64,000 nucleotides of DNA from DATKCT01 sp035513055. Its GTDB lineage: Bacteria; Verrucomicrobiota; Verrucomicrobiia; Verrucomicrobiales; DEV007. The position numbers and the translations under genes are program-made. The DNA lies in contig DATKCT010000149.1 in NCBI GenBank assembly GCA_035513055.1, positions 1 to 64,000 of the forward strand, read 5' to 3'. Below are positions 25,074-33,782 of the stretch, piece after piece. The first letter of the stretch is position 1. Each line of letters opens with the position of its first letter. Below the pieces are notes generated by a model. The model worked only from the letters and a program-made list of their open reading frames with translations, was not told the DNA's origin and did no database searches.

Positions 25074-25297
25074 AGGGTATGAGAAAAGCCAGTTGACGCC
25101 GCGGGCGCGGTGAAGTCGGTTAACCCACGTTTCGCATACCCTTTCTGCTGTGGCGCGCTGCACCCCATCCTGCCTGCGTTCCGCTTGCCCCGGGCTTGAA
25201 CAGGGTGTACTCACCCAACTTTGCGCCCTTGGCTGCGCGTGCCTTAAGGGGTTCGCAGCCCCTCGCGACGAAACGTACGAGAAATGCGGGTTAACCC
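25074..25297. repeat. Cluster of degenerate dispersed-motif copies, two forming an inverted pair
   Basis: agggtatgagaaa (25074-25086) and tttcgcataccct (25130-25142) are reverse complements with one mismatch. They extend into gtatgagaaaagccagttgac and, inverted, gtatgcgaaacgtgggttaac. A third copy, gagaaatgcgggttaac, ends near 25295. Both plus-orientation copies are preceded by cctcgcgac. They occupy most of the 378-bp gap between the nuclease and the cytochrome gene, which has no other feature. Confidence 0.65.
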
Positions 25298-25346
25298 CGG
25301 CGCCGGCACGTTTCACTGCGGCCTGGGCCGGCTCCTTTGTTCGCGT

Positions 25347-26531
25347 ATGATACCCCAGACGATTCAGCGATTCGTCCTCGGCCTGCTGGTGAGTCTCGCC
25401 TGTGCCGGATCCGGAGCATCTTCTGGGTCCTTGCCGCGAGACCCTGCTGTGGAATGGGTTCAGGCACGGCTGGGCAGCGATGCCGCAAATGGCGCGGCGG
25501 TGTTGGAACAAGCTTCACATGAGTTCGGCCTCCCGCAGCCGGACTTGTTGCTGCGGGTTGGGGAACAACGCGCCGCTGCCGGTGAAGAAGTCCGGCCGCT
25601 GGCGGAGTTGTTGGTCCGACTGCCGGTGGAGACTCTGGCTGAGCGCCGGAACGCGTTGCGGCGGGCCTTGCTTACCGGCCTGGATCCGGGGCTGGCGGCG
25701 GCGGTCCGGGTAGCGTTGTTGCGCGTGGCCGAAGATCCCGCGGAGCGGATGGCCGCCGAGTTGGAGGAAGAGGATTTGCTGGCTCTGTTGGAGGCCTTGA
25801 TGTGGGTGCGCGATGCGGAGCTGTTCGCGCTGCTCTATTCGCGGCTCAAGTCCTTGGCCCCGGGCGGGCCGGCGTCGTTCCGCCACGGCCTGGATGTGCA
25901 GCGCGCCGCCTTGGTCTCGTTGGCCCGGAGTCCGCAACATCGCCAGGATGCCGTGGCCTTGCTGCGGCGAGTGGCCCGGCTGTCGGGCGATCCGGAAACC
26001 CGGGGCGCGGCGCGGCAGGCCCTCGAGGATTTGGGAGAGGGCGTGGCAGGCGCAGGAGAGGGATCCATCGCCGGCGCCCAGGATGGCTCCTGGCTAGACC
26101 CCGAGCTGATGGCCAGGGGCAAGGAGGTGTACATGCGGCCCGGCTTGTGCGCCACATGCCATCAGCCGAACGGAATGGGCATGCTCGGAGCGTTTCCACC
26201 GCTGGTGAACAGTCCCTGGATGGGAGGCGATCCCGACCGGATGATCAAGGCCGTGGCCGGGGGACTGATGGGAAACATCGAGATCGCGGGCCAGGAGTAC
26301 AACAACGTGATGCCGCCCCAGGGGCTGCTGGTAAACGACGAAGATCTCGCCGCGGTCCTGACCTACGTGCGCAACAGTTGGGGCAATTCGGCGAGCGTCA
26401 TCACGCCGGAGATGGTCAAACGGGTCAAAGAGGAGAACCGGGGTAAGGTAGGCATGTGGACGGTGGAGGAGTTGCTCAAAGCGCACCCCTTGGAAACTGA
26501 GGATGAGGCCGCGGTCCCCGTAACGCCGTGA
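25347..26531 (+). CDS. Exported c-type cytochrome with helical-repeat N-domain
   Basis: ATG 25347 gives 394 residues with a signal peptide (cleavage near CAGSGASSG, residue 25). Residues about 40-240 are Leu/Ala/Arg-rich helices with HEAT-like periodicity. The C-terminal domain (about 250-360) is a monohaem cytochrome c: CATCHQPNGMG (about 271-281), and MPPQG (about 322-326) supplies the distal methionine. It ends at 26531 and overlaps the GTG start of the cupredoxin gene by 4 bp, so the two are probably made together as redox partners in the periplasm. The longer in-frame start at 25284 lies within a repeat. Confidence 0.88.
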   Translation: MIPQTIQRFVLGLLVSLACAGSGASSGSLPRDPAVEWVQARLGSDAANGAAVLEQASHEFGLPQPDLLLRVGEQRAAAGEEVRPLAELLVRLPVETLAERRNALRRALLTGLDPGLAAAVRVALLRVAEDPAERMAAELEEEDLLALLEALMWVRDAELFALLYSRLKSLAPGGPASFRHGLDVQRAALVSLARSPQHRQDAVALLRRVARLSGDPETRGAARQALEDLGEGVAGAGEGSIAGAQDGSWLDPELMARGKEVYMRPGLCATCHQPNGMGMLGAFPPLVNSPWMGGDPDRMIKAVAGGLMGNIEIAGQEYNNVMPPQGLLVNDEDLAAVLTYVRNSWGNSASVITPEMVKRVKEENRGKVGMWTVEELLKAHPLETEDEAAVPVTP

Positions 26532-27610
26532 CTGGGCAACCGCCGCGCGGAATCTCGCTGTACGCAGCCGTCGCGGCGGCGTCCTTTGTGCTTGTGGGGA
26601 CGGCGGCAACCGCTGAACCGGTCACTGTGCGAATCCGAATGTTGGAGGGACTGCGTTTCGATCCTCCCCGTTTCCGGGTCGATGCGGGACTCGAGTTGCG
26701 ACTGGAACTGGTGAATGCGGATTCCACGGATCTCGCGCACAACCTCCTCGTTCTGGATAGTCGCGAGGCGCGGCAGGAGATTGTGGACGCCGCGCTTGCC
26801 CTGGGGCCGCAAGGACCGGATGCCGCCTATGTGCCGGAGTCGAATCACATCTTGGCCGCCTCGCGTCTGTTGCAAGCCGGCGACCGGCAGACGCTGGTGC
26901 TGCGGATGCCGCAGGAGACGGGCGTTTTGCCCTACGTCTGCACGTTTCCCGGACACGGTCAGATCATGTACGGGGCGATCCACGTGGGGAAAGATCTGCC
27001 GGAGTTGGCGGCGGACGCGGACCTTCCGGATTTATTGCGCCGTGAGGAAGGCGGGGTGATCTCGAGGCGGCCATGGGTGCAACGGATGTTCCTGCCCGAT
27101 GCCGGGCCGGCGGCGGTGGCGGTGGCGCTCCGGGGGGTGGCGCTCAACGTCTGTTGGGACGCTGGAACTTGCTCTCTCCGCTATGTGTGGGAAGGCGCCT
27201 TTTTGGATTGTGGCAAACATTGGAATAGCAAGGGCCAACCCCGCGCGGAATTGCTGGGGGAGGTCATCTGGAAAACGGCGGACGGATCGCGGATCCGCGC
27301 CGGCAGCGGGCTCGATCCACCCGAGGTTCGTTTCCGCGGGTATGAATTGATCGCAGGGGAACCCCAGTTTCATTACGAGATCGACGGAGTGGCCATCCGC
27401 GAGACGCTGGCAGGCGATTTGGAGACGGGCGGACTGCGGCGGACCTTCTCGATCGAGAAACCCGGCGGTCCGATTTGGTTAGGATTGCCGGAAACGGCAG
27501 GGTTCCGGCGAGAGGCTTCGGCGGGACAATGGAACGAGAAGGGCTTGTCTGTGCCCGAGCAAAACGCGGAGACCTTCAGCGTGCTCCTCATTCCGGAACC
27601 CGGGACCTGA
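26528..27610 (+). CDS. Exported cupredoxin-domain protein
   Basis: The GTG start at 26528 is fixed by the 4-bp overlap with the cytochrome gene. The protein has 360 residues with a signal peptide (cleavage after ATA near 29). The plastocyanin/azurin-like domain spans about 32-160 and has a complete type 1 copper set: His in LAHNLLVLD (about 74), then Cys, His and Met in YVCTFPGHGQIM (about 138-149). The remaining 200 residues, about 180-360, form a separate beta-rich domain with Cys residues (NVCWDAGTCSLRY) that I do not recognise. It likely carries electrons between the preceding cytochrome c and another donor or acceptor. Confidence 0.85.
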   Translation: MTGQPPRGISLYAAVAAASFVLVGTAATAEPVTVRIRMLEGLRFDPPRFRVDAGLELRLELVNADSTDLAHNLLVLDSREARQEIVDAALALGPQGPDAAYVPESNHILAASRLLQAGDRQTLVLRMPQETGVLPYVCTFPGHGQIMYGAIHVGKDLPELAADADLPDLLRREEGGVISRRPWVQRMFLPDAGPAAVAVALRGVALNVCWDAGTCSLRYVWEGAFLDCGKHWNSKGQPRAELLGEVIWKTADGSRIRAGSGLDPPEVRFRGYELIAGEPQFHYEIDGVAIRETLAGDLETGGLRRTFSIEKPGGPIWLGLPETAGFRREASAGQWNEKGLSVPEQNAETFSVLLIPEPGT

Positions 27611-27616
27611 CTATCC

Positions 27617-29197
27617 ATGTTGCGCATAAGCGGGATTGATGCCGCCGTGTTTTTCGCGGTTCTGTTGGCGTCCCCCCGGCCCGGGGGGGCGACTGATCGG
27701 TCCGCGGCGTATGCGGTGGAGTCGATCCCGGGTCCACCGGGCGTGGATGCCCAGGTGGGCGGTCTGGATTTTCTCCCCGATGGGCGCGCGGCGGTGTGTT
27801 TTCACCGGGGAGAAGTGTATTGGCACGAGCCGGCGGCGGGATCGTGGACGCGGTTTGCCGAGGGTCTGCACGAGCCTCTCGGGCTCGTGGCGCGAAGCGA
27901 AAGCGAGGTCCTGGTCTTGCAACGGCCCGAACTGACCCGCTTGATCGATGGGGACGGCGACGGAGCCGCCGAGCGTTATGAGACTTTGTCAGACGGCTTC
28001 GGGATCACCGGCAACTATCACGAATTCAACTATGGACCGGTGCGGGACGGGAAGGGCGACCTGTGGATCTCCCTGAACACGGCCTCGAACGCGGAATCCA
28101 TCTTCGAGGAGGTGCGCGGGGCGTTTCACCCGCTGGGGCTTCCCAGAGAAGCGTTTTATGAGGATTGGCCGCGGAACCGGGACGCCGCCGGGCGCATGTT
28201 TGCTCGTGTGCCCTACCGGGGCTGGGTCCTTCGAGTCGATCCGGCTACGGGCGCATTGACGCCCTGGGCCTGCGGGTTCCGGTCGCCGAACGGTCTCGGT
28301 TTCGACCTCGAAGGCAGGTTGTTTGTGACGGATAATCAGGGGGATTGGGTCGGCTCCAGCAAGCTCCACGCGGTGCGGAGGGACGGCTTTTATGGACACC
28401 CGGCCAGTTTGCTGTGGCGACCGGGCTGGGACCGGGATCCCGTGCAGATTCCCATCGAAGAGTTGGACGGCATGCGGGAGCGGGAGGCGGTGCTCTTTCC
28501 GCACGGGATCGCGGCGAGTTCGCCGACCCAGCCGTTGGTGGACGCCACCGGCGGAAAGTTCGGCCCGTTCGCCGGCCAGCTTTTTGTGGGGGAGATGAAC
28601 CGGCCGCGGATCATGCGGGTGATGATCGAGGAAGTATCGGGGCGCTTGCAGGGCGCCTGCATTCCTTTTTTGGATGGGAACGGGTTGCGGCAGGGGATCA
28701 ACCGGATGGCATTTGCTCCGGATGGGAGCTTGTGGATCGGCCAGAGTCACCTGGCGTGGGCGGGGGGAGAAGGGGTGCAACGCATCCGATGGACCGGGGA
28801 GATGCCCTTCGAGATCCTCGAAGCCAGGCTGACGAGGGACGGATTTCGCTTCCGCTTGACCAGGCCGGCGCGAGGGTTGGAAGCGGGTTGGAAGCCGGGG
28901 GTCCAACGCTATTACTACGCATACCATCCCGCTTATGGATCGCCGCAGCACGACCTTACCGGAGTCCTGGTCGAGAAGGTGGACCTTCTCGAGGACGGAC
29001 GCGTGATCGAAGTCGGGCTCGAGGAGTTGCGCGCGGGCTATATTTACGAGATTCAGCTCGACGGTTTACTGTCTGACGCGGGCGCGTCACTGGGCCACTC
29101 TGTGTTTTGGTATACGGCGAACCGGCTCTTGGACGGGTCGCTTCCTCCGGCTCAGATCCCGGGTGTTTCCAGGCCTGAAGACCCGCGATCTGAGTGA
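27617..29197 (+). CDS. Exported beta-propeller protein (PVC glucose/sorbosone dehydrogenase-like)
   Basis: This 526-residue protein has a signal peptide (to about residue 25) and repeated propeller blades: VGGLDFLPDGRAAVCFHRG, LWISLNTASNAES, FRSPNGLGFDLEGRLFVTDN, INRMAFAPDGSLWIGQS. Such six-bladed proteins are common in Planctomycetes and Verrucomicrobia, usually fused or adjacent to cytochrome c and cupredoxin domains. They are thought to be PQQ-type or related dehydrogenases; no cofactor residues are certain here. It follows the cupredoxin gene by 6 bp and precedes PSCyt1, so it is the likely catalytic member of the cluster. Confidence 0.8.
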   Translation: MLRISGIDAAVFFAVLLASPRPGGATDRSAAYAVESIPGPPGVDAQVGGLDFLPDGRAAVCFHRGEVYWHEPAAGSWTRFAEGLHEPLGLVARSESEVLVLQRPELTRLIDGDGDGAAERYETLSDGFGITGNYHEFNYGPVRDGKGDLWISLNTASNAESIFEEVRGAFHPLGLPREAFYEDWPRNRDAAGRMFARVPYRGWVLRVDPATGALTPWACGFRSPNGLGFDLEGRLFVTDNQGDWVGSSKLHAVRRDGFYGHPASLLWRPGWDRDPVQIPIEELDGMREREAVLFPHGIAASSPTQPLVDATGGKFGPFAGQLFVGEMNRPRIMRVMIEEVSGRLQGACIPFLDGNGLRQGINRMAFAPDGSLWIGQSHLAWAGGEGVQRIRWTGEMPFEILEARLTRDGFRFRLTRPARGLEAGWKPGVQRYYYAYHPAYGSPQHDLTGVLVEKVDLLEDGRVIEVGLEELRAGYIYEIQLDGLLSDAGASLGHSVFWYTANRLLDGSLPPAQIPGVSRPEDPRSE

Positions 29198-29244
29198 GGG
29201 GATTCCCCCTTGTCACGTGAGAATCGGCTCTTATACTCCCGCGC

Positions 29245-29697
29245 ATGGATCGAATCCGTATCGTCACGATCGTCGGCGCCGCCGCTGGACTTGCGACTGT
29301 TTCTGCTGCGTCCGCACAGGAAAAAGCGAGTTTCGAGAAGGTGGTGTTTCCCATCATTCAGGAGAAGTGCGTCGAGTGTCACCGGGCGCCCTACGAAAAG
29401 ACCGGGCGCATCCGCAAGCCGAAGGCGGAACTGCGTTTTGACGCGGCCTGGGGCTTTGTGAAAGGGGGCGAAACCGGCGCGGTCGTGACGCCGGGCAAGC
29501 CCGAAGAAAGCCCGATGTTCCTGCGCGTCTCGCTGCCGGAAGATCACACCGACTACATGCCGCCGATGGGAGATGGTCTCACGGCGGAGGAGAAAGAGAT
29601 CCTCAAGAAATGGATCGCCGACGGGGCGGATTTCGGGGGGTGGAAGGGCAGCGAGGAAGCGCGCCCTGCCGACGCGAAGGACGCCTTCGAGAAATGA
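29245..29697 (+). CDS. Planctomycete-type cytochrome c (PSCyt1)
   Basis: This 150-residue protein has a signal peptide (cleavage after ASA near 23) and a single haem site CVECHR (about 42-47). MPPMGDGLTAEEKEILKKWI (about 109-128) is the C-terminal PSCyt1 signature; its methionine probably ligates the haem. It begins 47 bp after the propeller gene and is followed by a strong terminator, so it closes the four-gene redox cluster. Confidence 0.9.
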   Translation: MDRIRIVTIVGAAAGLATVSAASAQEKASFEKVVFPIIQEKCVECHRAPYEKTGRIRKPKAELRFDAAWGFVKGGETGAVVTPGKPEESPMFLRVSLPEDHTDYMPPMGDGLTAEEKEILKKWIADGADFGGWKGSEEARPADAKDAFEK

Positions 29698-29747
29698 GGT
29701 TTTGGCCTGAGGAGTCCGGCCCGGAAAGGGCGGCCGGAACCGGGGAG

Positions 29748-29771
29748 CGCCCGCTTCGGCGGGCGTTTTTT
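29748..29771 (+). terminator. Rho-independent terminator
   Basis: cgcccgc-ttcg-gcgggcg is a perfect 7-bp stem with a stable UUCG loop, followed by six T. It lies 50 bp after the PSCyt1 stop and 68 bp before dprA, ending the redox operon. Confidence 0.93.
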
Positions 29772-29839
29772 CGTTGTGGCCGGGTGCGGAATGGGGACCG
29801 ACGGGCAGCGGGGAGGGTCGAGCCGGTTGGGACGAGACC

Positions 29840-31009
29840 ATGACCGGCCGCGAATCCTATTTGGCGCTGAATCTCTTGCCGGGGATTGGTCCCGTGAGGG
29901 TTCGGCGGCTGCTCGAGGTCTTTGGGACCCCGGCAGCCATTCTATCGGGTTCGCGCGACCAGCTCCGCAGGGTGGACGGGATCGGAAACGAGTTGGCGGG
30001 GGTCATCTCGAGCTGGCGCGACACGCTGGACCTGGACGAGGAACTCGGGCTGATCCGGGACCGGGGAGTGGAGGTGCTCTCCATGGCCGACGAGGATTAT
30101 CCAGAGCCGCTGCGTCAGATTTACGATCCGCCGTTGGTTCTCTACGTCTGGGGAAAGCTCGATCGAGCGGACCGCGTGGCGGTGGGAGTGGTCGGGTCGC
30201 GGAGGGCTACGCATTACGGCATCCAATGCGCGCGCCGCCTTTCCTTTCAACTGGCTTCGGCGGGGGTGACCGTGCTCAGCGGCCTGGCCCGGGGGATCGA
30301 CACCGCGGCACACGAGGGGGCTTTGGCGGCGAAAGGACGCACGGTGGCCGTGCTGGGCTCAGGTTTGGCCAAGCTTTATCCGGCCGAGAACCAAGTCTTG
30401 GCCGAGCGCATTGCCGGACCGGGAAACGGAGCGGTGGTCTCGGAGTTTCCGATGCGCTATCCGCCAGACCGGCAGTCGTTTCCGATGCGGAACCGGATCG
30501 TGAGCGGCTGGTCCAGCGGACTTTTGGTGGTGGAAGCTCCCGCGCGAAGCGGCGCGTTGATTACGGCGGACATGGCCATGGAACAGGGGCGCAATGTCTA
30601 CGCTGTGCCGGGTCAGATCGACCGGCCCGCTTCGGAGGGGACGAACCGGCTCATCCAACAGGGCGCCAAGCTCGTGCTCGGCGCAGAGGACATTCTGGAC
30701 GAGATGGGGGTATTCGACTTTGTGCGGAAAATCGCGGAGCCGGGCGGCGCGATTCAGGAGGAAAGCGGCGATTCGGGCGGTGATGGGCCTTCGGTCGAGA
30801 GCCGGAAAGCGGGTGACACGGGAGGTGCGGGCTTGAGCGAGGACGAGCGGGCGTTGCTGTCAACCCTCGGGGATGAAGAATGGGGGATTGAGGAACTCAT
30901 CGACCGAAGCGGGCTCGCGGCGTCGGCGGTCAGCGCCGCCCTGATGCGCCTGGAACTGCGCCGGCTCGTCCGGCAACTGCCGGGGAAGAAATTCCTCAAA
31001 CGCGTTTGA
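29840..31009 (+). CDS. dprA: DNA processing protein DprA
   Basis: ATG 29840 gives 389 residues. An N-terminal helix-hairpin-helix region (LLPGIGPVRVRRLLE and RRVDGIGNELAGVI) precedes the Rossmann-like DprA fold: GVVGSRRATHYG, LASAGVTVLSGLARGIDTAAH, SEFPMRYPPDRQSFPMRNRI, ARSGALITADMAMEQGRNVY and VPGQIDRPASEGTNRLI. A C-terminal winged-helix domain (about 325-389) follows an acidic linker. DprA loads RecA on incoming single strands during transformation. It is adjacent to the topoisomerase gene, a common dprA-topA arrangement. Confidence 0.95.
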   Translation: MTGRESYLALNLLPGIGPVRVRRLLEVFGTPAAILSGSRDQLRRVDGIGNELAGVISSWRDTLDLDEELGLIRDRGVEVLSMADEDYPEPLRQIYDPPLVLYVWGKLDRADRVAVGVVGSRRATHYGIQCARRLSFQLASAGVTVLSGLARGIDTAAHEGALAAKGRTVAVLGSGLAKLYPAENQVLAERIAGPGNGAVVSEFPMRYPPDRQSFPMRNRIVSGWSSGLLVVEAPARSGALITADMAMEQGRNVYAVPGQIDRPASEGTNRLIQQGAKLVLGAEDILDEMGVFDFVRKIAEPGGAIQEESGDSGGDGPSVESRKAGDTGGAGLSEDERALLSTLGDEEWGIEELIDRSGLAASAVSAALMRLELRRLVRQLPGKKFLKRV

Positions 31010-31076
31010 TGCTTTGGGATTCCCTCCTAGGAGTAAGGCCAATCGTCGCGGGCCAACCGCCGCGACCCTGAGCCGG

Positions 31077-33707
31077 ATGCCCAAAGCACTTGTCATAGCA
31101 GAGAAACCGAGCGTCGCCGGCGACCTCGTGCGAGCCCTTTCCAAGCGGCCCGGGATGTCGAAGTTCGAGAACAAGAAGGAGTACTTCGAGAACGACGCCT
31201 ACATCGTCTCGTCGGCCATCGGTCATCTCGTCGAATTGGGGATGCCCAAGGCCAAGTGGTCTTTCGAGAATCTTCCCATCGTTCCGCGGGAGTTCGAACT
31301 GCTCCCCATCGAGAAAACCGAGGGCCGGCTCAAGCTCCTGATCAAGCTCATGAAGCGCCGGGACGTGGAGACCATCATCAACGCCTGTGACGCCGGCCGC
31401 GAGGGTGAACTCATTTTCCACTACGTCCGCAAGATCTCCGGCGTCCAGAAACCGGTCCAGCGCTTGTGGATGCAGTCGATGACGGTGGAAGCCATTCAGG
31501 ACGCATTCGAGCACCTGCGCGACGAGGAAGAGATGGCTCCGTTGGAAGACGCCGCCCTGTGCCGTTCCGAGAGCGATTGGCTCCTGGGCATCAATGGAAC
31601 GAGGGCGCTCACTGCTTACCGGTCCCGGAACGGGGGGTTCGCCCGGACCCCGGTCGGGAGAGTCCAGACCCCGACGCTCGCCCTCATGGTGGAACGGGAA
31701 AAGCAGATCTTGGCCTTCGAGCCGCGCACCTACTTCGAGGTGTTCGGGGATTTCGGCGTCGAGGCGGGTCTTTACCGCGGCCGCTGGTTCGACGAGAGCT
31801 TCAACCGCGATGCAGAGGACCCGCATCTGCGGCCGGAACGTATTTGGGAAAAAGCGCGCGCATGGGAAATCGCGGAGCGTTGCCGCGGCCGCATCGGCCG
31901 GGTCGAGGAAAAGAAGAAACCGAGCCGTCAGGTTCCTCCGCTGCTTTACGATCTGACCTCATTGCAGCGGGAGGCCAGCAACCGCTTCGGATTCAGCGCG
32001 CGCCGGACCTTGCAGATCGCTCAGGCTCTCTACGAGCGCCACAAGGCCTGCACCTATCCGAGGACCGACTCGCGCTACTTGCCGGAGGACTATCTGGCGA
32101 CGGCGCGCCGTGTGTTGACGGAGTTTCGCGGCAGCAAAGGGGGCGCCGCCGAGCGTCTGAGAGGGCACGCGGCGCGGGTCTTGCAAGAAGGGTGGGACAA
32201 GCCAAGCCGGCGCATTTTTGACAACAGCAAGGTATCCGATCACTTTGCCATCATTCCTACGGGACAAAATCCGCGGGGACTGGACGAGGCTCAAGCCAAG
32301 ATCTACGACATGGTCGCCCGGCGCTTTGTGGCGGTGTTTTTTCCGGCCGCGGAGTTCGAGCTGACGCAGCGGATCACCCGGATCGGAGAGGACGCTTTCC
32401 GGACGGATGGGAAGGTCTTGGTCTCGGCGGGTTGGTTAGAGGTCTATGGCCGGACTGCCGCCGTCGCATCCGGCGCGTCCGAAGAAGAGACGGATTCCTT
32501 GGCGCCAGTCCGGGAAGGAGAACCGGCGGCTGTAGAAGAGATCGAGGTCAAGGAAAGCGAAACCAAGCCCCCGCCGCGCTACACGGAGGCAACCCTTTTG
32601 TCGGGCATGGAGACAGCCGGGAAACTCGTCGAGGACGAAGAACTCCGCAGCGCCATGAGCGAGAAAGGTCTCGGAACTCCGGCGACCCGGGCGGCGATCA
32701 TCGAAGGGCTGATCTCGGACAAATACGTGAACCGGGAAAACCGGGAACTCATTCCTACCCAACAGGGGATTCGCCTGGTGGAAACTCTGGGAGATATGGG
32801 CGTTGATCTGTTGTGCTCACCCGAGATGACCGGGATGTGGGAGTACCGGCTCAAACAGATGGAACATCGTCAGTTCGACCGGGAGAGTTTCATGCGCGAC
32901 GTGCGTGGGCTCGCCGGTGAGGTGGTGCGCAAGGCCCGCGAACATGCGCGCAATACGGGTGAGCGGAATTACGACGATCTGCAAGTGTCCTGCCCGTCCT
33001 GTGGCGTGTCGCCGTTGAAGCAAGACGACCGGACCTTTCGTTGCGTGCAGCCCGACTGCGGGTTCGTGCTGTGGAAGGTGATCGCGGGTCGCGAATTGCA
33101 GCCGCACGAGGCCAAAGAGCTGCTCTCCTCGAAATTGGTGGGTCCGTTAGACGGATTCCGGAGCCGCCGCGGCGCGGCCTTTTCTGCGGCACTGGAACTT
33201 CAGGACGACCTCAAGGTCGCTTTCGTCACCAAGGGAGCGGAGGAACGTGAGGATGAGGAAGAGGCTCTGGTCGCCGAGAACTACGTCTGCGACTATGCGC
33301 CGGGAGGTGAAACAGCGGGAAAAGTCTACGAGGCCCAGAACGCTTACGTTTTGGATGTCGCTCTGCGCGGGAACGAAAAGTACCGGAAGGTGCGCTTGCC
33401 GAAGACGCTGTGCCGTTACCGGATCCCGCGCGAGCACGCGGCGAAATTCTTTACGGAAGGGCGCACCGGGCTCATCGAAGAGTTCATTTCGAAGAAGGGC
33501 CGGCCCTTCAAAGCTTATCTGGTGATGGATACTGAGGGCGCCCGCTTCGTGAACTGGGAGTTTCCTCCGCGCGCGGCGGCAAAGGAGGGCGCTGGGAAGA
33601 AGGCGGCCTGGAAAAAGCGACCGGCCAAGAAAAAGCGGAGTGCCCCTTCCCGCGCGGCCGGCAAGACCGCGCCGAAGCGCCGGAAGAAGCAAGCCGAAGG
33701 AGGTTGA
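31077..33707 (+). CDS. Type IA DNA topoisomerase (topoisomerase III-like)
   Basis: ATG 31077 (MPKALVIAEKPSVAGDL) gives 876 residues. The TOPRIM domain has IAEKPSVA and DAGREGELIF (about 104-113). The catalytic tyrosine is in TYPRTDSRYLP (about 326-336). AMSEKGLGTPATRAAIIEGL is the conserved type IA segment. One C4 zinc module lies near 638-664 (CPSCG, then CVQPDCGF). The tail, from about 830, is Lys/Arg/Ala-rich and probably binds DNA. IAEKPSVA favours the TopB/topoisomerase III subfamily, but the dprA neighbour is more usual for topA, so no symbol is given. Confidence 0.9.
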   Translation: MPKALVIAEKPSVAGDLVRALSKRPGMSKFENKKEYFENDAYIVSSAIGHLVELGMPKAKWSFENLPIVPREFELLPIEKTEGRLKLLIKLMKRRDVETIINACDAGREGELIFHYVRKISGVQKPVQRLWMQSMTVEAIQDAFEHLRDEEEMAPLEDAALCRSESDWLLGINGTRALTAYRSRNGGFARTPVGRVQTPTLALMVEREKQILAFEPRTYFEVFGDFGVEAGLYRGRWFDESFNRDAEDPHLRPERIWEKARAWEIAERCRGRIGRVEEKKKPSRQVPPLLYDLTSLQREASNRFGFSARRTLQIAQALYERHKACTYPRTDSRYLPEDYLATARRVLTEFRGSKGGAAERLRGHAARVLQEGWDKPSRRIFDNSKVSDHFAIIPTGQNPRGLDEAQAKIYDMVARRFVAVFFPAAEFELTQRITRIGEDAFRTDGKVLVSAGWLEVYGRTAAVASGASEEETDSLAPVREGEPAAVEEIEVKESETKPPPRYTEATLLSGMETAGKLVEDEELRSAMSEKGLGTPATRAAIIEGLISDKYVNRENRELIPTQQGIRLVETLGDMGVDLLCSPEMTGMWEYRLKQMEHRQFDRESFMRDVRGLAGEVVRKAREHARNTGERNYDDLQVSCPSCGVSPLKQDDRTFRCVQPDCGFVLWKVIAGRELQPHEAKELLSSKLVGPLDGFRSRRGAAFSAALELQDDLKVAFVTKGAEEREDEEEALVAENYVCDYAPGGETAGKVYEAQNAYVLDVALRGNEKYRKVRLPKTLCRYRIPREHAAKFFTEGRTGLIEEFISKKGRPFKAYLVMDTEGARFVNWEFPPRAAAKEGAGKKAAWKKRPAKKKRSAPSRAAGKTAPKRRKKQAEGG

Positions 33708-33782
33708 CGGAGCGGCATTCTCGCGGGCTGGAGAGCCTCCCTGCCGGACTGCCGCCGTTCCTGCGGTTGTCCTGACATGCGC

